Shown in pieces: positions 26,205-33,642 of a stretch of 40,281 nucleotides of DNA. Below the pieces are notes generated by a model. The model saw only the letters and a list, made by a program, of their open reading frames with translations, was not told the DNA's origin and ran no database searches. The DNA is from Patescibacteria group bacterium (GTDB lineage Bacteria > Patescibacteriota > Patescibacteriia > UBA11705 > JABHMO01). How positions within the stretch are numbered: position 1 is the stretch's first letter; each line of letters starts with the position of its first letter. The stretch spans positions 71,563 to 111,843 of the forward strand of contig JAHIRY010000017.1 in assembly GCA_018818405.1 (NCBI GenBank). The letters run 5' to 3'. The translations under genes were made by a program, and so were the position numbers.

Positions 26205-26415
26205 CGTAATTCAGCTATTCAATGCTTGCAATTTTTTCCGTCCCCGGACAACGCGATACAAACAATGAAAATTGCCGACAACAAACAGATGAATGGCAAC
26301 ATGGAAAATTGGTTACTATTAACAAGCAAGCATAGCATTGCCAGGTGCGATTGTCAATGATTCCAAATTCATTCACATTGTAATACGAATCTTTTGCTAT
26401 TAACTTTCATTGTTA

Positions 26416-26424
26416 TGCTATAAT
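26416..26424 (+). promoter_or_regulatory. Extended -10 promoter of the nucleoside hydrolase gene
   Basis: TGC-TATAAT ends only 8 bases before the ATG at 26433, so the transcript should be leaderless or nearly so. No good -35 is seen. Confidence 0.6.
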
Positions 26425-26432
26425 TCAAATAT

Positions 26433-27356
26433 ATGGCAAATATTGAAAAACAAAAACTCATCATCGATACTGATCCGGGGCATGATGACGCACTGGCGAT
26501 AATGCTCTTGGAAAAATCCGGCTTGTTTGATATTCAAGCGATTACAACCGTTGCCGGCAACAGTACAATTCAAAATACCACAAACAATGCACGCTACATT
26601 TTGGATTTGCTGGACAGCAAGATTCCGATTTATTCCGGAGCAAATGCTCCGCTGACGAGAAAGTTGATTTTGGCGGAGGTTCACGGACCGAACGGATTGG
26701 CCGGAGCAAACATTACAAAACAAGAACCGCTTACCGGGACGGCGGTTGAGCGAATTATTGAATTAGTGAAAAACAATCCTCATGAAATTTCTATTCTCGC
26801 CATTGGTCCGCTAACAAACATTGCCGACGCCCTTACCCGAGACAGTTCCATTATTCCCTTGATACGAGAAATCGTAATTATGGGCGGAGCGATAGCAGTG
26901 CCCGGAAACAAGAATCGCGTGGCTGAATTCAACATCTTTGTTGATCCCGATGCCGCTGACATCATATTCCGCGCGCCAATAAAAAAAACGCTTATCCCCT
27001 TGGATGCGTGCAATAATGTATTTCTTTCAATCAATGACTTTGAAGAATTAAAAAATTCTCCGCTTTACCGACCGATCAAAGAAATGATGGCTCATTATAT
27101 ACAAGGAATTCTCAATTTTGAAAAAACAAGCGGCGCGATTATGTATGATCCTCTTGCAGCGTATTTTTTCATTAATCCGGTGGCATTTGAGACGGAAATG
27201 ATGGACATAAAAATTGAAACGCAAAGTGAACTGACCAGAGGAATGACCGTGGCGGAAAGAAGATCCTGGGGAGAAAAGAATCCCAATGTTTTAGTGGCGA
27301 AATCAGCTGACAGAGCCGAGTTCACAAAAAATTTTCTCGAGATATTAAACCGTTAA
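26433..27356 (+). CDS. Nucleoside hydrolase (IunH family)
   Basis: The 307-residue protein starts with the calcium-binding motif DTDPGHDDALA, diagnostic of inosine-uridine-type nucleoside hydrolases. It also has NAPLTR, ILAIGPLTNIADAL, IVIMGGA, EFNIFVDPDAA and MYDPLAAYFFI. It splits ribonucleosides into base and ribose, a salvage step useful to an organism with reduced nucleotide synthesis. Substrate preference is not readable. Probably translated from a leaderless message. Confidence 0.94.
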   Translation: MANIEKQKLIIDTDPGHDDALAIMLLEKSGLFDIQAITTVAGNSTIQNTTNNARYILDLLDSKIPIYSGANAPLTRKLILAEVHGPNGLAGANITKQEPLTGTAVERIIELVKNNPHEISILAIGPLTNIADALTRDSSIIPLIREIVIMGGAIAVPGNKNRVAEFNIFVDPDAADIIFRAPIKKTLIPLDACNNVFLSINDFEELKNSPLYRPIKEMMAHYIQGILNFEKTSGAIMYDPLAAYFFINPVAFETEMMDIKIETQSELTRGMTVAERRSWGEKNPNVLVAKSADRAEFTKNFLEILNR

Positions 27357-27370
27357 ACATAATAAAAACA

Positions 27371-27398
27371 AAAAAATCAGCACTTCTGCTGTTTTTTT
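27371..27398 (+). terminator. Terminator after the nucleoside hydrolase gene
   Basis: CAGCA/TGCTG with a 4-base loop, preceded by an A run and followed by seven T, so probably bidirectional; it may also end the minus-strand tRNA transcript. A similar hairpin lies about 24820-24832. Confidence 0.75.
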
Positions 27399-27411
27399 AT
27401 TAATTCTTCAC

Positions 27412-27480
27412 GGCTCGCCATGAACCAACGCAAACTTCACTTATCGTCCATTCTCAATTTAAAAAGCGTTTGGTTCATGG
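27412..27480. repeat. 69-bp tRNA-flanking hairpin repeat, copy 2
   Basis: Near-identical (three differences) to 24928-24996 and in the same place relative to a tRNA-Arg gene. The long stem directly follows the encoded CCA. Confidence 0.8.
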
Positions 27481-27552
27481 TGCCCCCGGCAGGAGTCGAA
27501 CCTACGTATCCGGCTTAGAAGGCTGGTGTTCTATCCGTTGAACTACGGGGGC
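27478..27552 (-). tRNA. tRNA-Arg (anticodon TCT)
   Basis: The minus-strand cloverleaf has acceptor GCCCCCG/CGGGGGC, D arm GTTC/GAAC, anticodon loop CTTCTAA with TCT, T arm GGTTCGACTCC and an encoded CCA. It reads AGA and probably AGG. Confidence 0.95.
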
Positions 27553-27638
27553 GTAATATAAAAACTAAAATCTCAAATAACAAATTACAAATTACAAATA
27601 AACTTCAAGCAATGTCAGCTATCAATTATCTTCACATC

Positions 27639-27697
27639 AGGCGAAGCCTTGATTGTCACCCCGAGCGCAGCCGCGCGAAGCCGAGGGGCAAGCTTCG
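27639..27697. repeat. REP-like palindrome cluster
   Basis: AGGC-GAA-GCCT, a GC-rich CACCCCGAGCG segment and CGAAGC/GCTTCG (27676-27697) occur in a row downstream of the xer gene. This resembles dispersed extragenic palindromes; other copies would be outside the window. Confidence 0.4.
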
Positions 27698-27752
27698 ACT
27701 AACGATAACATCACTTATAAAACTACTACATTTCACTCCGCTTGTCAAAAAC

Positions 27753-28697
27753 TCACTTCTTCTTTCCTCTCCTATTATGAAACGCTTTGTGCACATCGCG
27801 CAACTGTTGATCAGTAATATGCGTATAAATCTGCGTTGTTGTGATGGAAGAATGTCCGAGCATTGACTGCACTGAACGCAAATCAGCGCCGTTTATCAAC
27901 AAATCGGTTGCAAAACTGTGGCGCAATGTATGCGGAGTGACAACTTTGTTTATTCCCGCAACCTTTGCGTATTTTTCCACAATTCTCTCCACGCTTCTGG
28001 CTGTCAATCCTTTTGCTTCTTCTTTTTCCCTTTTTTCCAATGCTCTGTCATGCCCGACAAACAAAAACTCATTGTCATCTTTTCTGCTTTTCAAATATTG
28101 CCCGACCCAATATTTCGCCTGATTGGAAATAAAAATGATTCGCACTTTTCCGCCTTTTCCTCTGATGGTAAATTCATCTTTTTTCAGAGAAATGTCAGCT
28201 CTCTTCAAATTCACCAGCTCAGAAACTCGCAAACCCGTGCAAAATAACATTTCCAAAATCGCTTTGTCCCGATATTGAATGAGCTTGTTTTGTCCAACCT
28301 TGTTCGGACTTTCCAATAAATTTTCCAGATCAGCGCCTTCGAGAAAATCAACCATTCTCATCGGCATTTTTGCCAGCTCGATTTTTTCCGGAGCCAATGT
28401 TTGCACATCTATCTTTGATAAATATTTCAAAAAAGCCCTGAGCGCGATCAAATGATAATTCTGCGTATTTTTCTTCAAATTGCACTTTCGCACCGGATCA
28501 ACCAGCCGATTGAGCCACAACCTGTATTTGTCAATCATTTTCAAGGTAATTTTCGTCGGATCAGTTATTTCCCGTTCCTTCAGCCAGCCGGAAAAACGAT
28601 GCAAATAAAAATCATAATTGCGCACGGTTTTTTCCGAACGCCCTTTTGCTATCTCTATATTTTCCAGAAACTCGGTGATCAGTTTGTCGATTGTCAT
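27753..28697 (-). CDS. xerC: Tyrosine recombinase XerC/XerD-like
   Basis: The 314-residue protein has an N-terminal SAM-like core-binding domain (about 1-110) and a catalytic domain with the R-K-H-R-H-Y set: FCTGLRVSELVNL (Arg), a beta-hairpin Lys in RGKGGKVR, HTLRHSFATDL (His, Arg), LGHSSITTTQIY (His, then Tyr). Such enzymes resolve chromosome dimers at dif; no partner prophage is nearby. XerC versus XerD or XerH cannot be decided from this. Its position beside parS-like sites is notable, since dif usually lies at the opposite side of the chromosome. Confidence 0.92.
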   Translation of the reverse strand: MTIDKLITEFLENIEIAKGRSEKTVRNYDFYLHRFSGWLKEREITDPTKITLKMIDKYRLWLNRLVDPVRKCNLKKNTQNYHLIALRAFLKYLSKIDVQTLAPEKIELAKMPMRMVDFLEGADLENLLESPNKVGQNKLIQYRDKAILEMLFCTGLRVSELVNLKRADISLKKDEFTIRGKGGKVRIIFISNQAKYWVGQYLKSRKDDNEFLFVGHDRALEKREKEEAKGLTARSVERIVEKYAKVAGINKVVTPHTLRHSFATDLLINGADLRSVQSMLGHSSITTTQIYTHITDQQLRDVHKAFHNRRGKKK

Positions 28698-28744
28698 ATT
28701 TTTATAATAATATTGTACGACGCACTTGGCATTTTAACAAGCCC

Positions 28745-28773
28745 TTGCAAAATTACATTAATTATGATAGCAT
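28745..28773 (+). promoter_or_regulatory. Promoter of rpsO
   Basis: TTGCAA (28745), 17-base spacer, TAGCAT (28768). Confidence 0.55.
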
Positions 28774-28794
28774 AAAACAAGCAATAAATGAAAA

Positions 28795-28914
28795 TTGCTT
28801 CGTTTAACAAATAACGATTCTGTGGGATGCGCCATGATTATTCATAGAATACAAAGCGCTTCTGTGGAATTCCGTGATCTCTGCAATTACCTGCAGTTTT
28901 TCACCAAAAAAATT
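28795..28914 (+). promoter_or_regulatory. Possible structured rpsO leader
   Basis: About 135 nt from the predicted start site to the S15 start codon. It has a repeated TTCTGTGG(G/A)AT element and a CTGCA/TGCAG hairpin followed by TTTTT (about 28881-28901) that could attenuate. S15 represses its own message in several bacteria through varied leader structures; here the role is inferred. Confidence 0.4.
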
Positions 28915-29277
28915 ATGCTTTCTCAAAAGAAGAAACAGCAAATCATCAACAAGTTCAAGACTCACGCGACTGACACCGGTTCATCCGAAGTTCAAATCGC
29001 TATCTTGTCCGAAGAAATTCGAGAATTAACAAAACATCTGCAAATTCACAAGCACGATCATTCATCCAGAAGGGGATTGCTGAAGAAATTGGGCGAACGG
29101 CGCCGATTGCTTCGTTATCTGGAATTGGAAAATCAGGAAAGTTACAAAAAATTGATCGAAAGCCTGAAAATCAAACCGTCCAGAAGATCGCAAAAAGAAG
29201 CGGCAATTCAAAAAATTCTCGACGAAGAAGAACTCGCTGAAAAAGAATTGACAGACGAAAACATTGCGTCATTATAA
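28915..29277 (+). CDS. rpsO: 30S ribosomal protein S15
   Basis: The S15 core from the ATG at 28915 has THATDTGSSEVQIAIL, HLQIHKHDHSSRRGLL and RRRLLRYLE, all family hallmarks. An upstream in-frame start at 28795 would add 40 unrelated residues and is rejected. The protein is 120 residues, about 30 more than usual, with an acidic, lysine/glutamate-rich C-terminal tail. S15 binds 16S rRNA early in 30S assembly. It precedes pnp, a common and ancient gene pair. Confidence 0.96.
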   Translation: MLSQKKKQQIINKFKTHATDTGSSEVQIAILSEEIRELTKHLQIHKHDHSSRRGLLKKLGERRRLLRYLELENQESYKKLIESLKIKPSRRSQKEAAIQKILDEEELAEKELTDENIASL

Positions 29278-29284
29278 TACACTG

Positions 29285-29318
29285 GCCCGCCCCGCGAAAA
29301 CGGGGCTGGCTTTATTTA
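29285..29318 (+). terminator. Terminator between rpsO and pnp
   Basis: GCC + CCCCG pairs with CGGGG + GGC, followed by a weak TTTATTT tail; read-through into pnp is likely. Confidence 0.6.
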
Positions 29319-29338
29319 TCAAAATAATTTAAATAACT

Positions 29339-29394
29339 TCTGGTCGCCAGATAAGTAGATTTCACAAAAAGAAATCTAAAATTTGGCGGTCAGA
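29339..29394 (+). promoter_or_regulatory. Long double-stranded stem in the pnp leader
   Basis: TCTGGTCGCCAGAT (29339-29352) pairs with ATTTGGCGGTCAGA (29381-29394) over 14 positions with G-U pairs. Above a small internal loop lies the perfect 8-pair hairpin TAGATTTC/GAAATCTA (29356-29378). It ends 8 bases before the pnp ATG. In E. coli the pnp leader is a stem cut by RNase III for autoregulation; the same role is inferred here, and an rnc gene lies at 39396. Confidence 0.7.
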
Positions 29395-29402
29395 CACATT
29401 TT

Positions 29403-31544
29403 ATGAAGAAGAAAAACTTCGAGCTCGAATTTGCCGGCAGAAAATTAACAATCAAAACCGGCGATCTGGCTCCGCAAGCAAACGGCAGCTGTCTCGTCCA
29501 ATATGGCGATACGGTTGTATTGGCCACAGCGGTAATGAGTCCGAAATCACGCGAAGGCACTGACTTTTTTCCGCTAATGGTTGATTATGAAGAAAAAATG
29601 TACGCCGCCGGCAGAATAAAAGGTTCCCGCTTTATCAAAAGAGAAGGACGGCCGACAGATGAAGCTGTTCTCACCGGCAGAATGATTGATCGCGGACTCA
29701 GACCTTTGTTCGATGAATCAATTCGCAGAGACATTCAAGTCATTGTCTCGGTTTTGTCCATTGACGGGGAAAATGATCCGGATATTCCGGCAATCATCGC
29801 CGCGTCAACCGCGATTCACATGTCCGACATTCCTTGGGACGGCCCGCTCGCCGGCATTCGCATCGGAAAAGTCGGTGATGAATGGGTGATCAATCCGACA
29901 TACGCAGCCAGAGAAAAATCATCTTTGGATTTGACTTTGTCGGTTTCAAAAGACAAAGTGCTCATGGTCGAAGCGGGCGCCAATGAAGTGGATGAAAAAA
30001 CCGCTTTCGAAGCATTTAAATTCGCGATGAAACACTCGGGAAAAATCATTAAACTTATTGAGGAAGTCAGAGCTGAAGTCGGAAGAGAAAAAATCGTTCT
30101 GCCGGCTGACGACACTTCACTGGAAGATCTGGATGAAAACCAGAAATTCGGCGCCGAAGAATTGCTTCGCATTCAGGATGAATGCAAAGAATACTTGATT
30201 CCTAAATTGGAAGAATTCTTGTTCAACATTCCCGCAGGTTCGAAAAAAGAAAGAAAAGAAATCTTAAAAAAGATGAAAGATTTACTGGAAGAATATTTGC
30301 TCGAACGGCAAATCGGCAAAGATCGCAGAAAAAAAATCGTCACATTTTTCAATAGTTTCATTGATGAACAAATCACAAATGCAATATTGGAAAAAGACAA
30401 ACGCGTTGACGGCAGAAAATTGGATCAACTGCGGCCGATCAGCTGTAATGTCGGCTTATTGCCCAGAACTCACGGCAGCGCATTGTTCAATCGAGGAGAA
30501 ACTCAAGTTTTGTCAGTAGTCACGCTCGGTTCTCCCGGAGACGAACAAGTTCTCGACGGAATGGAAATTACCGGAAAAAAACGATACATGCATCATTACA
30601 ATTTCCCTCCATACTCAGTGGGAGAAGCAGCTCCGCTCAGAGGAACGGGAAGAAGAGAAATCGGACATGGCGCGCTCGCGGAAAAAGCGATCATCCCGGT
30701 TTTGCCGGACAAAGAAACTTTTCCTTATACAATCCGCGTTGTTTCCGAAGTTCTGAGTTCAAACGGTTCCAGTTCAATGGGATCGACTTGCGGTTCAACC
30801 TTGGCATTGATGGACGCGGGAGTTCCGATCAAAAAACCGGTTGCCGGAATCGCCATCGGCGTTGCTTCAAATGAAAAAGGCGATTTCAAAATATTGACTG
30901 ACATTCAAGATCTGGAAGACGGAAAAGGCGGAATGGATTTCAAAGTAACCGGAACCAGAGACGGCATCACCGCCATTCAAATGGACACAAAAACCGATGG
31001 ATTGACGCTCGACATGATCGAAGGCGCGCTGACTCAAGGGAAAAAAGCGATTCATGAACTTCTGGATATAATCGAACAAACAATTCCGGAACCGAGAAAA
31101 GAAATGTCTCAATATGCGCCGAGAATTGTCACACTAAAAATCAATCCGGACAAAATCAGAGCAGTAATCGGTCCGGGCGGAAAAATTATCAACGCAATCA
31201 TTGACGAAACCGGCGTAAGCATTGATATCGAAGACAGCGGATTGGTGATGATCACTTCAAACCAAGAAGAAGGAATGAAAAAAGCCATTGCCAGAATTGA
31301 AGATATTGTGAGAGAAGCGATTCCCGGCGAAGCATACGACGGTACAGTCACGAGAATAATGGACTTTGGCGCTTTTGTGGAAATATTCCCCGGAACCGAA
31401 GGAATGGTTCACATCTCGGAAATCAGCAACAAAGAACGAGTAATGGATATAAACAAATATCTCAAAGTCGGCCAAAAAGTAAAAGTAAAAGTCATGAGAA
31501 TAGATGAAAAAGGCAGAGTAAATCTGACAATGAAGTCAGCTTAA
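29403..31544 (+). CDS. pnp: Polynucleotide phosphorylase
   Basis: The 713-residue protein shows the full domain order: first RNase PH-like domain, an all-alpha linker, the second, catalytic RNase PH-like domain (MHHYNFPPYSVGE, EVLSSNGSSSMGS), a KH domain (VIGPGGKIINAI) and an S1 domain ending with KVKVMRIDEKGRVNL. It degrades RNA from the 3' end with phosphate, releasing nucleoside diphosphates, and can add tails in reverse. Length is normal (about 700). The message has a long stem in its leader. Confidence 0.98.
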   Translation: MKKKNFELEFAGRKLTIKTGDLAPQANGSCLVQYGDTVVLATAVMSPKSREGTDFFPLMVDYEEKMYAAGRIKGSRFIKREGRPTDEAVLTGRMIDRGLRPLFDESIRRDIQVIVSVLSIDGENDPDIPAIIAASTAIHMSDIPWDGPLAGIRIGKVGDEWVINPTYAAREKSSLDLTLSVSKDKVLMVEAGANEVDEKTAFEAFKFAMKHSGKIIKLIEEVRAEVGREKIVLPADDTSLEDLDENQKFGAEELLRIQDECKEYLIPKLEEFLFNIPAGSKKERKEILKKMKDLLEEYLLERQIGKDRRKKIVTFFNSFIDEQITNAILEKDKRVDGRKLDQLRPISCNVGLLPRTHGSALFNRGETQVLSVVTLGSPGDEQVLDGMEITGKKRYMHHYNFPPYSVGEAAPLRGTGRREIGHGALAEKAIIPVLPDKETFPYTIRVVSEVLSSNGSSSMGSTCGSTLALMDAGVPIKKPVAGIAIGVASNEKGDFKILTDIQDLEDGKGGMDFKVTGTRDGITAIQMDTKTDGLTLDMIEGALTQGKKAIHELLDIIEQTIPEPRKEMSQYAPRIVTLKINPDKIRAVIGPGGKIINAIIDETGVSIDIEDSGLVMITSNQEEGMKKAIARIEDIVREAIPGEAYDGTVTRIMDFGAFVEIFPGTEGMVHISEISNKERVMDINKYLKVGQKVKVKVMRIDEKGRVNLTMKSA

Positions 31545-31553
31545 CTTCTTCTG

Positions 31554-31582
31554 AAAAAGTCCTGCGCTCGCAGGACTTTTTT
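31554..31582 (+). terminator. Terminator after pnp
   Basis: AGTCCTGC / GCAGGACT with a 4-base loop, flanked by an A run and a T run. Confidence 0.88.
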
Positions 31583-31639
31583 ATTTGCATTGATTATAAA
31601 TTCAATTTACCAATGACTGCAATATGTATCTGCACATGA

Positions 31640-31670
31640 CCCCCACGTATTGAGCCGGGGATTTTTTTTT
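31640..31670 (+). terminator. Second terminator-like hairpin after pnp
   Basis: CCCC pairs with GGGG around a 12-base loop, followed by nine T. No gene or clear promoter is seen for it; it may back up the pnp terminator. Confidence 0.5.
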
Positions 31671-31708
31671 GCAATTTTTTTTCCTTTGCTAAATTTATAA
31701 CAAATCCC

Positions 31709-31737
31709 TTGACAATAAAAAATTGAAATGTTATATT
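31709..31737 (+). promoter_or_regulatory. Sigma-70-type promoter of the 84-residue membrane protein gene
   Basis: TTGACA (31709), 17-base spacer, TATATT (31732). Confidence 0.75.
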
Positions 31738-31771
31738 CACTTGTCATGCGATAGACAAGGAGGCAGAAGAA

Positions 31772-32026
31772 ATGAAAAAAGAAGTTTTCATCAAATACGT
31801 TTTTTTGTTTCAAATCTTAACGGCCATCTTCATGATCGCCAGTAGCAATGTATCCGGAAATGAATTCGCTCTATGGATCGGATTGTGGGGAACACTCAAT
31901 ATCATCAAATTCTATCTGTATGATAAAAAGCAACCGGATTATTCCATAGAAAAACAAATATTTCTTTCAATCTCAGGAACTGCATTCATTCTCATCGCAT
32001 TGGGTCAACTGTTTCTATTCAACTGA
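31772..32026 (+). CDS. Small three-helix membrane protein of unknown function (84 aa)
   Basis: The 84-residue product is mostly hydrophobic, with three likely membrane helices (about residues 8-26, 30-45 and 64-82) and a short charged loop (YDKKQPDYSIEKQ). I recognise no family. Like the genes at 9548 and 16659, it has a consensus promoter, an AGGAGG Shine-Dalgarno sequence before the ATG and its own terminator, so it is probably expressed as a monocistron. Confidence 0.7.
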   Translation: MKKEVFIKYVFLFQILTAIFMIASSNVSGNEFALWIGLWGTLNIIKFYLYDKKQPDYSIEKQIFLSISGTAFILIALGQLFLFN

Positions 32027-32034
32027 ATCACCGG

Positions 32035-32064
32035 CGTCGGCAACATTGCCGGCGTCTTTTCTTT
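32035..32064 (+). terminator. Terminator after the 84-residue gene
   Basis: CGTCGGC pairs with GCCGGCG (one G-T pair) across a 6-base loop, followed by TCTTTTCTTTT. Confidence 0.75.
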
Positions 32065-32129
32065 TAAATGAAAAAACTTTGCCTTTTCTCTAATTTACGC
32101 TAAAATGAAATAGTAATGTTGAATAACTT

Positions 32130-33368
32130 ATGAGCAAATTCATTTTCAAACAAATCTATCGGCTGTTTCCTTATGCGCTTTTTTTTATTTGTCTGATTTT
32201 CCTTTTCTGCAATCACCTCGACACGCTCGCATCCGAAATCCCGGCTCAAGCGGAAATCTATTTTCATGCCAATGCAAAGGATATTCAACAAATTCCGCGA
32301 GAACAAAAAGACATTATTCTCAACTGGCTGGAAAAGGGAAGCACTGTTTCGCGCGATTCCTGGCAAGAACTTTTCAATGCTTCAGCCGATGAAATCGGAA
32401 TTTTTACGCTAAACAAACAAATATTCGGAATAACAAAAAATAATCCGGCTGTTATTTCCATATTGCAAAATAGAAATATTGAATTCTCCCTGAATGAAAA
32501 TGCTCTTTATTTTCCTTCATTAAATGTTGCTGACAAGAAAATTTCAACTGAACCATGGTACATGGAAAGCAAAAGAAAAATCAATTTCGCGAAATACAAT
32601 CTTTTCCTCAAAAATTCCTCGGCAATTGCCATTCTCCAATCCTTCTCTGAAATAAATACGACCAAACCGGTCAGCGCGTTTGGAAAATTGGAAAACAATC
32701 ATCTGATTTTCAATATTTATGGCAATGTTGGCCAAGAAAAATTAAAATCAAGCGAACCTCATGTTATTTCTCTCGGAAATACGGCAAATTTCTATTTCAG
32801 AGGAATATTGCCGGAAACAATCGCGCAAAACGCTGATTATTCAGAAGAAAACATCAAATTTTTGTTGATTAAATCGCTCAAAGGTTCAATCGAATATCTG
32901 GACATGAGCGACCGGTTCATTATTTACGCTGACAAACAAAACAATTCCATGGAATCAATCGAAAAAAGCATTCTCACAATATTCGCGTTTCTCGATCCGA
33001 CGGAAAAAATAAAACTGTTGCCCGATGAAACAGAATCAATCCAATTGATCGCTGATCCTAGCCGCTGGCAATTTTCAAATGTTGGCAATACTGAACAACA
33101 AGTCCGAAGACTGGACAACATCAGACCAAACACAACTTTTTCAATTCATGAAAAAGACAACTTCTATATTATTGCAAAAAACATTGATTCCGCTGACATT
33201 TCACTTTTTGAAGTTGGCGCCAATGAACCTGCGAAAATCGGCGGCTGTCACTTAAATACAAAACAGATAAACGCATTCGTCAATGGAAAAATTTGGCAGG
33301 ATTCTTTCTTTCACAACCTCGTTGTATCAAATGAAAGAGCTGACAGACTATCTGTTTGTATAGACTAG
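32130..33368 (+). CDS. Exported orphan protein (412 aa)
   Basis: I do not recognise this protein. Residues about 13-33 form a hydrophobic segment that could be a signal peptide or membrane anchor (followed by LASEIPAQAE); the remaining about 375 residues are soluble, of mixed alpha/beta character, with no repeats or obvious motif. No Shine-Dalgarno sequence is present. The stop codon TAG lies inside copy B of the 24-bp palindrome, so the coding region runs right into the origin-like region. Confidence 0.75.
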   Translation: MSKFIFKQIYRLFPYALFFICLIFLFCNHLDTLASEIPAQAEIYFHANAKDIQQIPREQKDIILNWLEKGSTVSRDSWQELFNASADEIGIFTLNKQIFGITKNNPAVISILQNRNIEFSLNENALYFPSLNVADKKISTEPWYMESKRKINFAKYNLFLKNSSAIAILQSFSEINTTKPVSAFGKLENNHLIFNIYGNVGQEKLKSSEPHVISLGNTANFYFRGILPETIAQNADYSEENIKFLLIKSLKGSIEYLDMSDRFIIYADKQNNSMESIEKSILTIFAFLDPTEKIKLLPDETESIQLIADPSRWQFSNVGNTEQQVRRLDNIRPNTTFSIHEKDNFYIIAKNIDSADISLFEVGANEPAKIGGCHLNTKQINAFVNGKIWQDSFFHNLVVSNERADRLSVCID

Positions 33369-33378
33369 TGTAGACAAA
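33355..33378. repeat. 24-bp imperfect palindrome, copy B
   Basis: Pattern TTTGTATAGAC-TA-GTGTAGACAAA: 22 of 24 positions match copy C, 118 bases downstream. It overlaps the stop codon of the 412-residue gene. Confidence 0.7.
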
Positions 33379-33472
33379 TAAGTGAACAACAATTATTCAT
33401 CTTTGAAAAAGTTGTAAAAATAATTCCATTCGCAAACCGCTGTTTCACATAAAAACTACGCGAAATCCGCGG

Positions 33473-33496
33473 TTTGTATAGACCAGTGTATACAAA
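33473..33496. repeat. 24-bp imperfect palindrome, copy C
   Basis: Pattern TTTGTATAGAC-CA-GTGTATACAAA, three bases before the first DnaA-like box. Confidence 0.7.
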
Positions 33497-33498
33497 TA

Positions 33499-33548
33499 TG
33501 TGGACAACTCGCACTAATCCACATACTTATCCACAGTTTTTATCCACC
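33499..33548. promoter_or_regulatory. DnaA-box cluster 2 (best origin candidate)
   Basis: Within 50 bases: TGTGGACAA (33499, minus-strand box with one mismatch), TAATCCACA (33515, one mismatch), TTATCCACA (33527, perfect) and TTATCCACC (33540, one mismatch). Confidence 0.65.
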
Positions 33549-33607
33549 ACTTTTCTCACTAAATTCAACGATAGCAACTTAATTTAGATAAAAACTGCGA
33601 TTTTACA

Positions 33608-33636
33608 TTGACGCAACATTTTTATAATGCTATAAT
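33608..33636 (+). promoter_or_regulatory. Strong promoter in the gene-free region
   Basis: TTGACG (33608), 17-base spacer, TATAAT (33631) with an extended TGC. No credible gene follows. Confidence 0.7.
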
Positions 33637-33642
33637 ATAAAT

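Larger units (their letters stand above)
33379..33607. other. Candidate replication-origin core
   Basis: No gene is seen. From left to right it holds an inverted GCAAACCGC / GCGGTTTG pair, palindrome copy C, the DnaA-box cluster and an AT-rich stretch (about 33549-33600) that could unwind. No dnaA or dnaN gene is in the window to support it. Confidence 0.5.

Noticed and set aside
28795-28914. Longer S15 start adding 40 residues
   Set aside because: The added residues resemble no S15 protein; the start at 28915 gives the canonical N-terminus.
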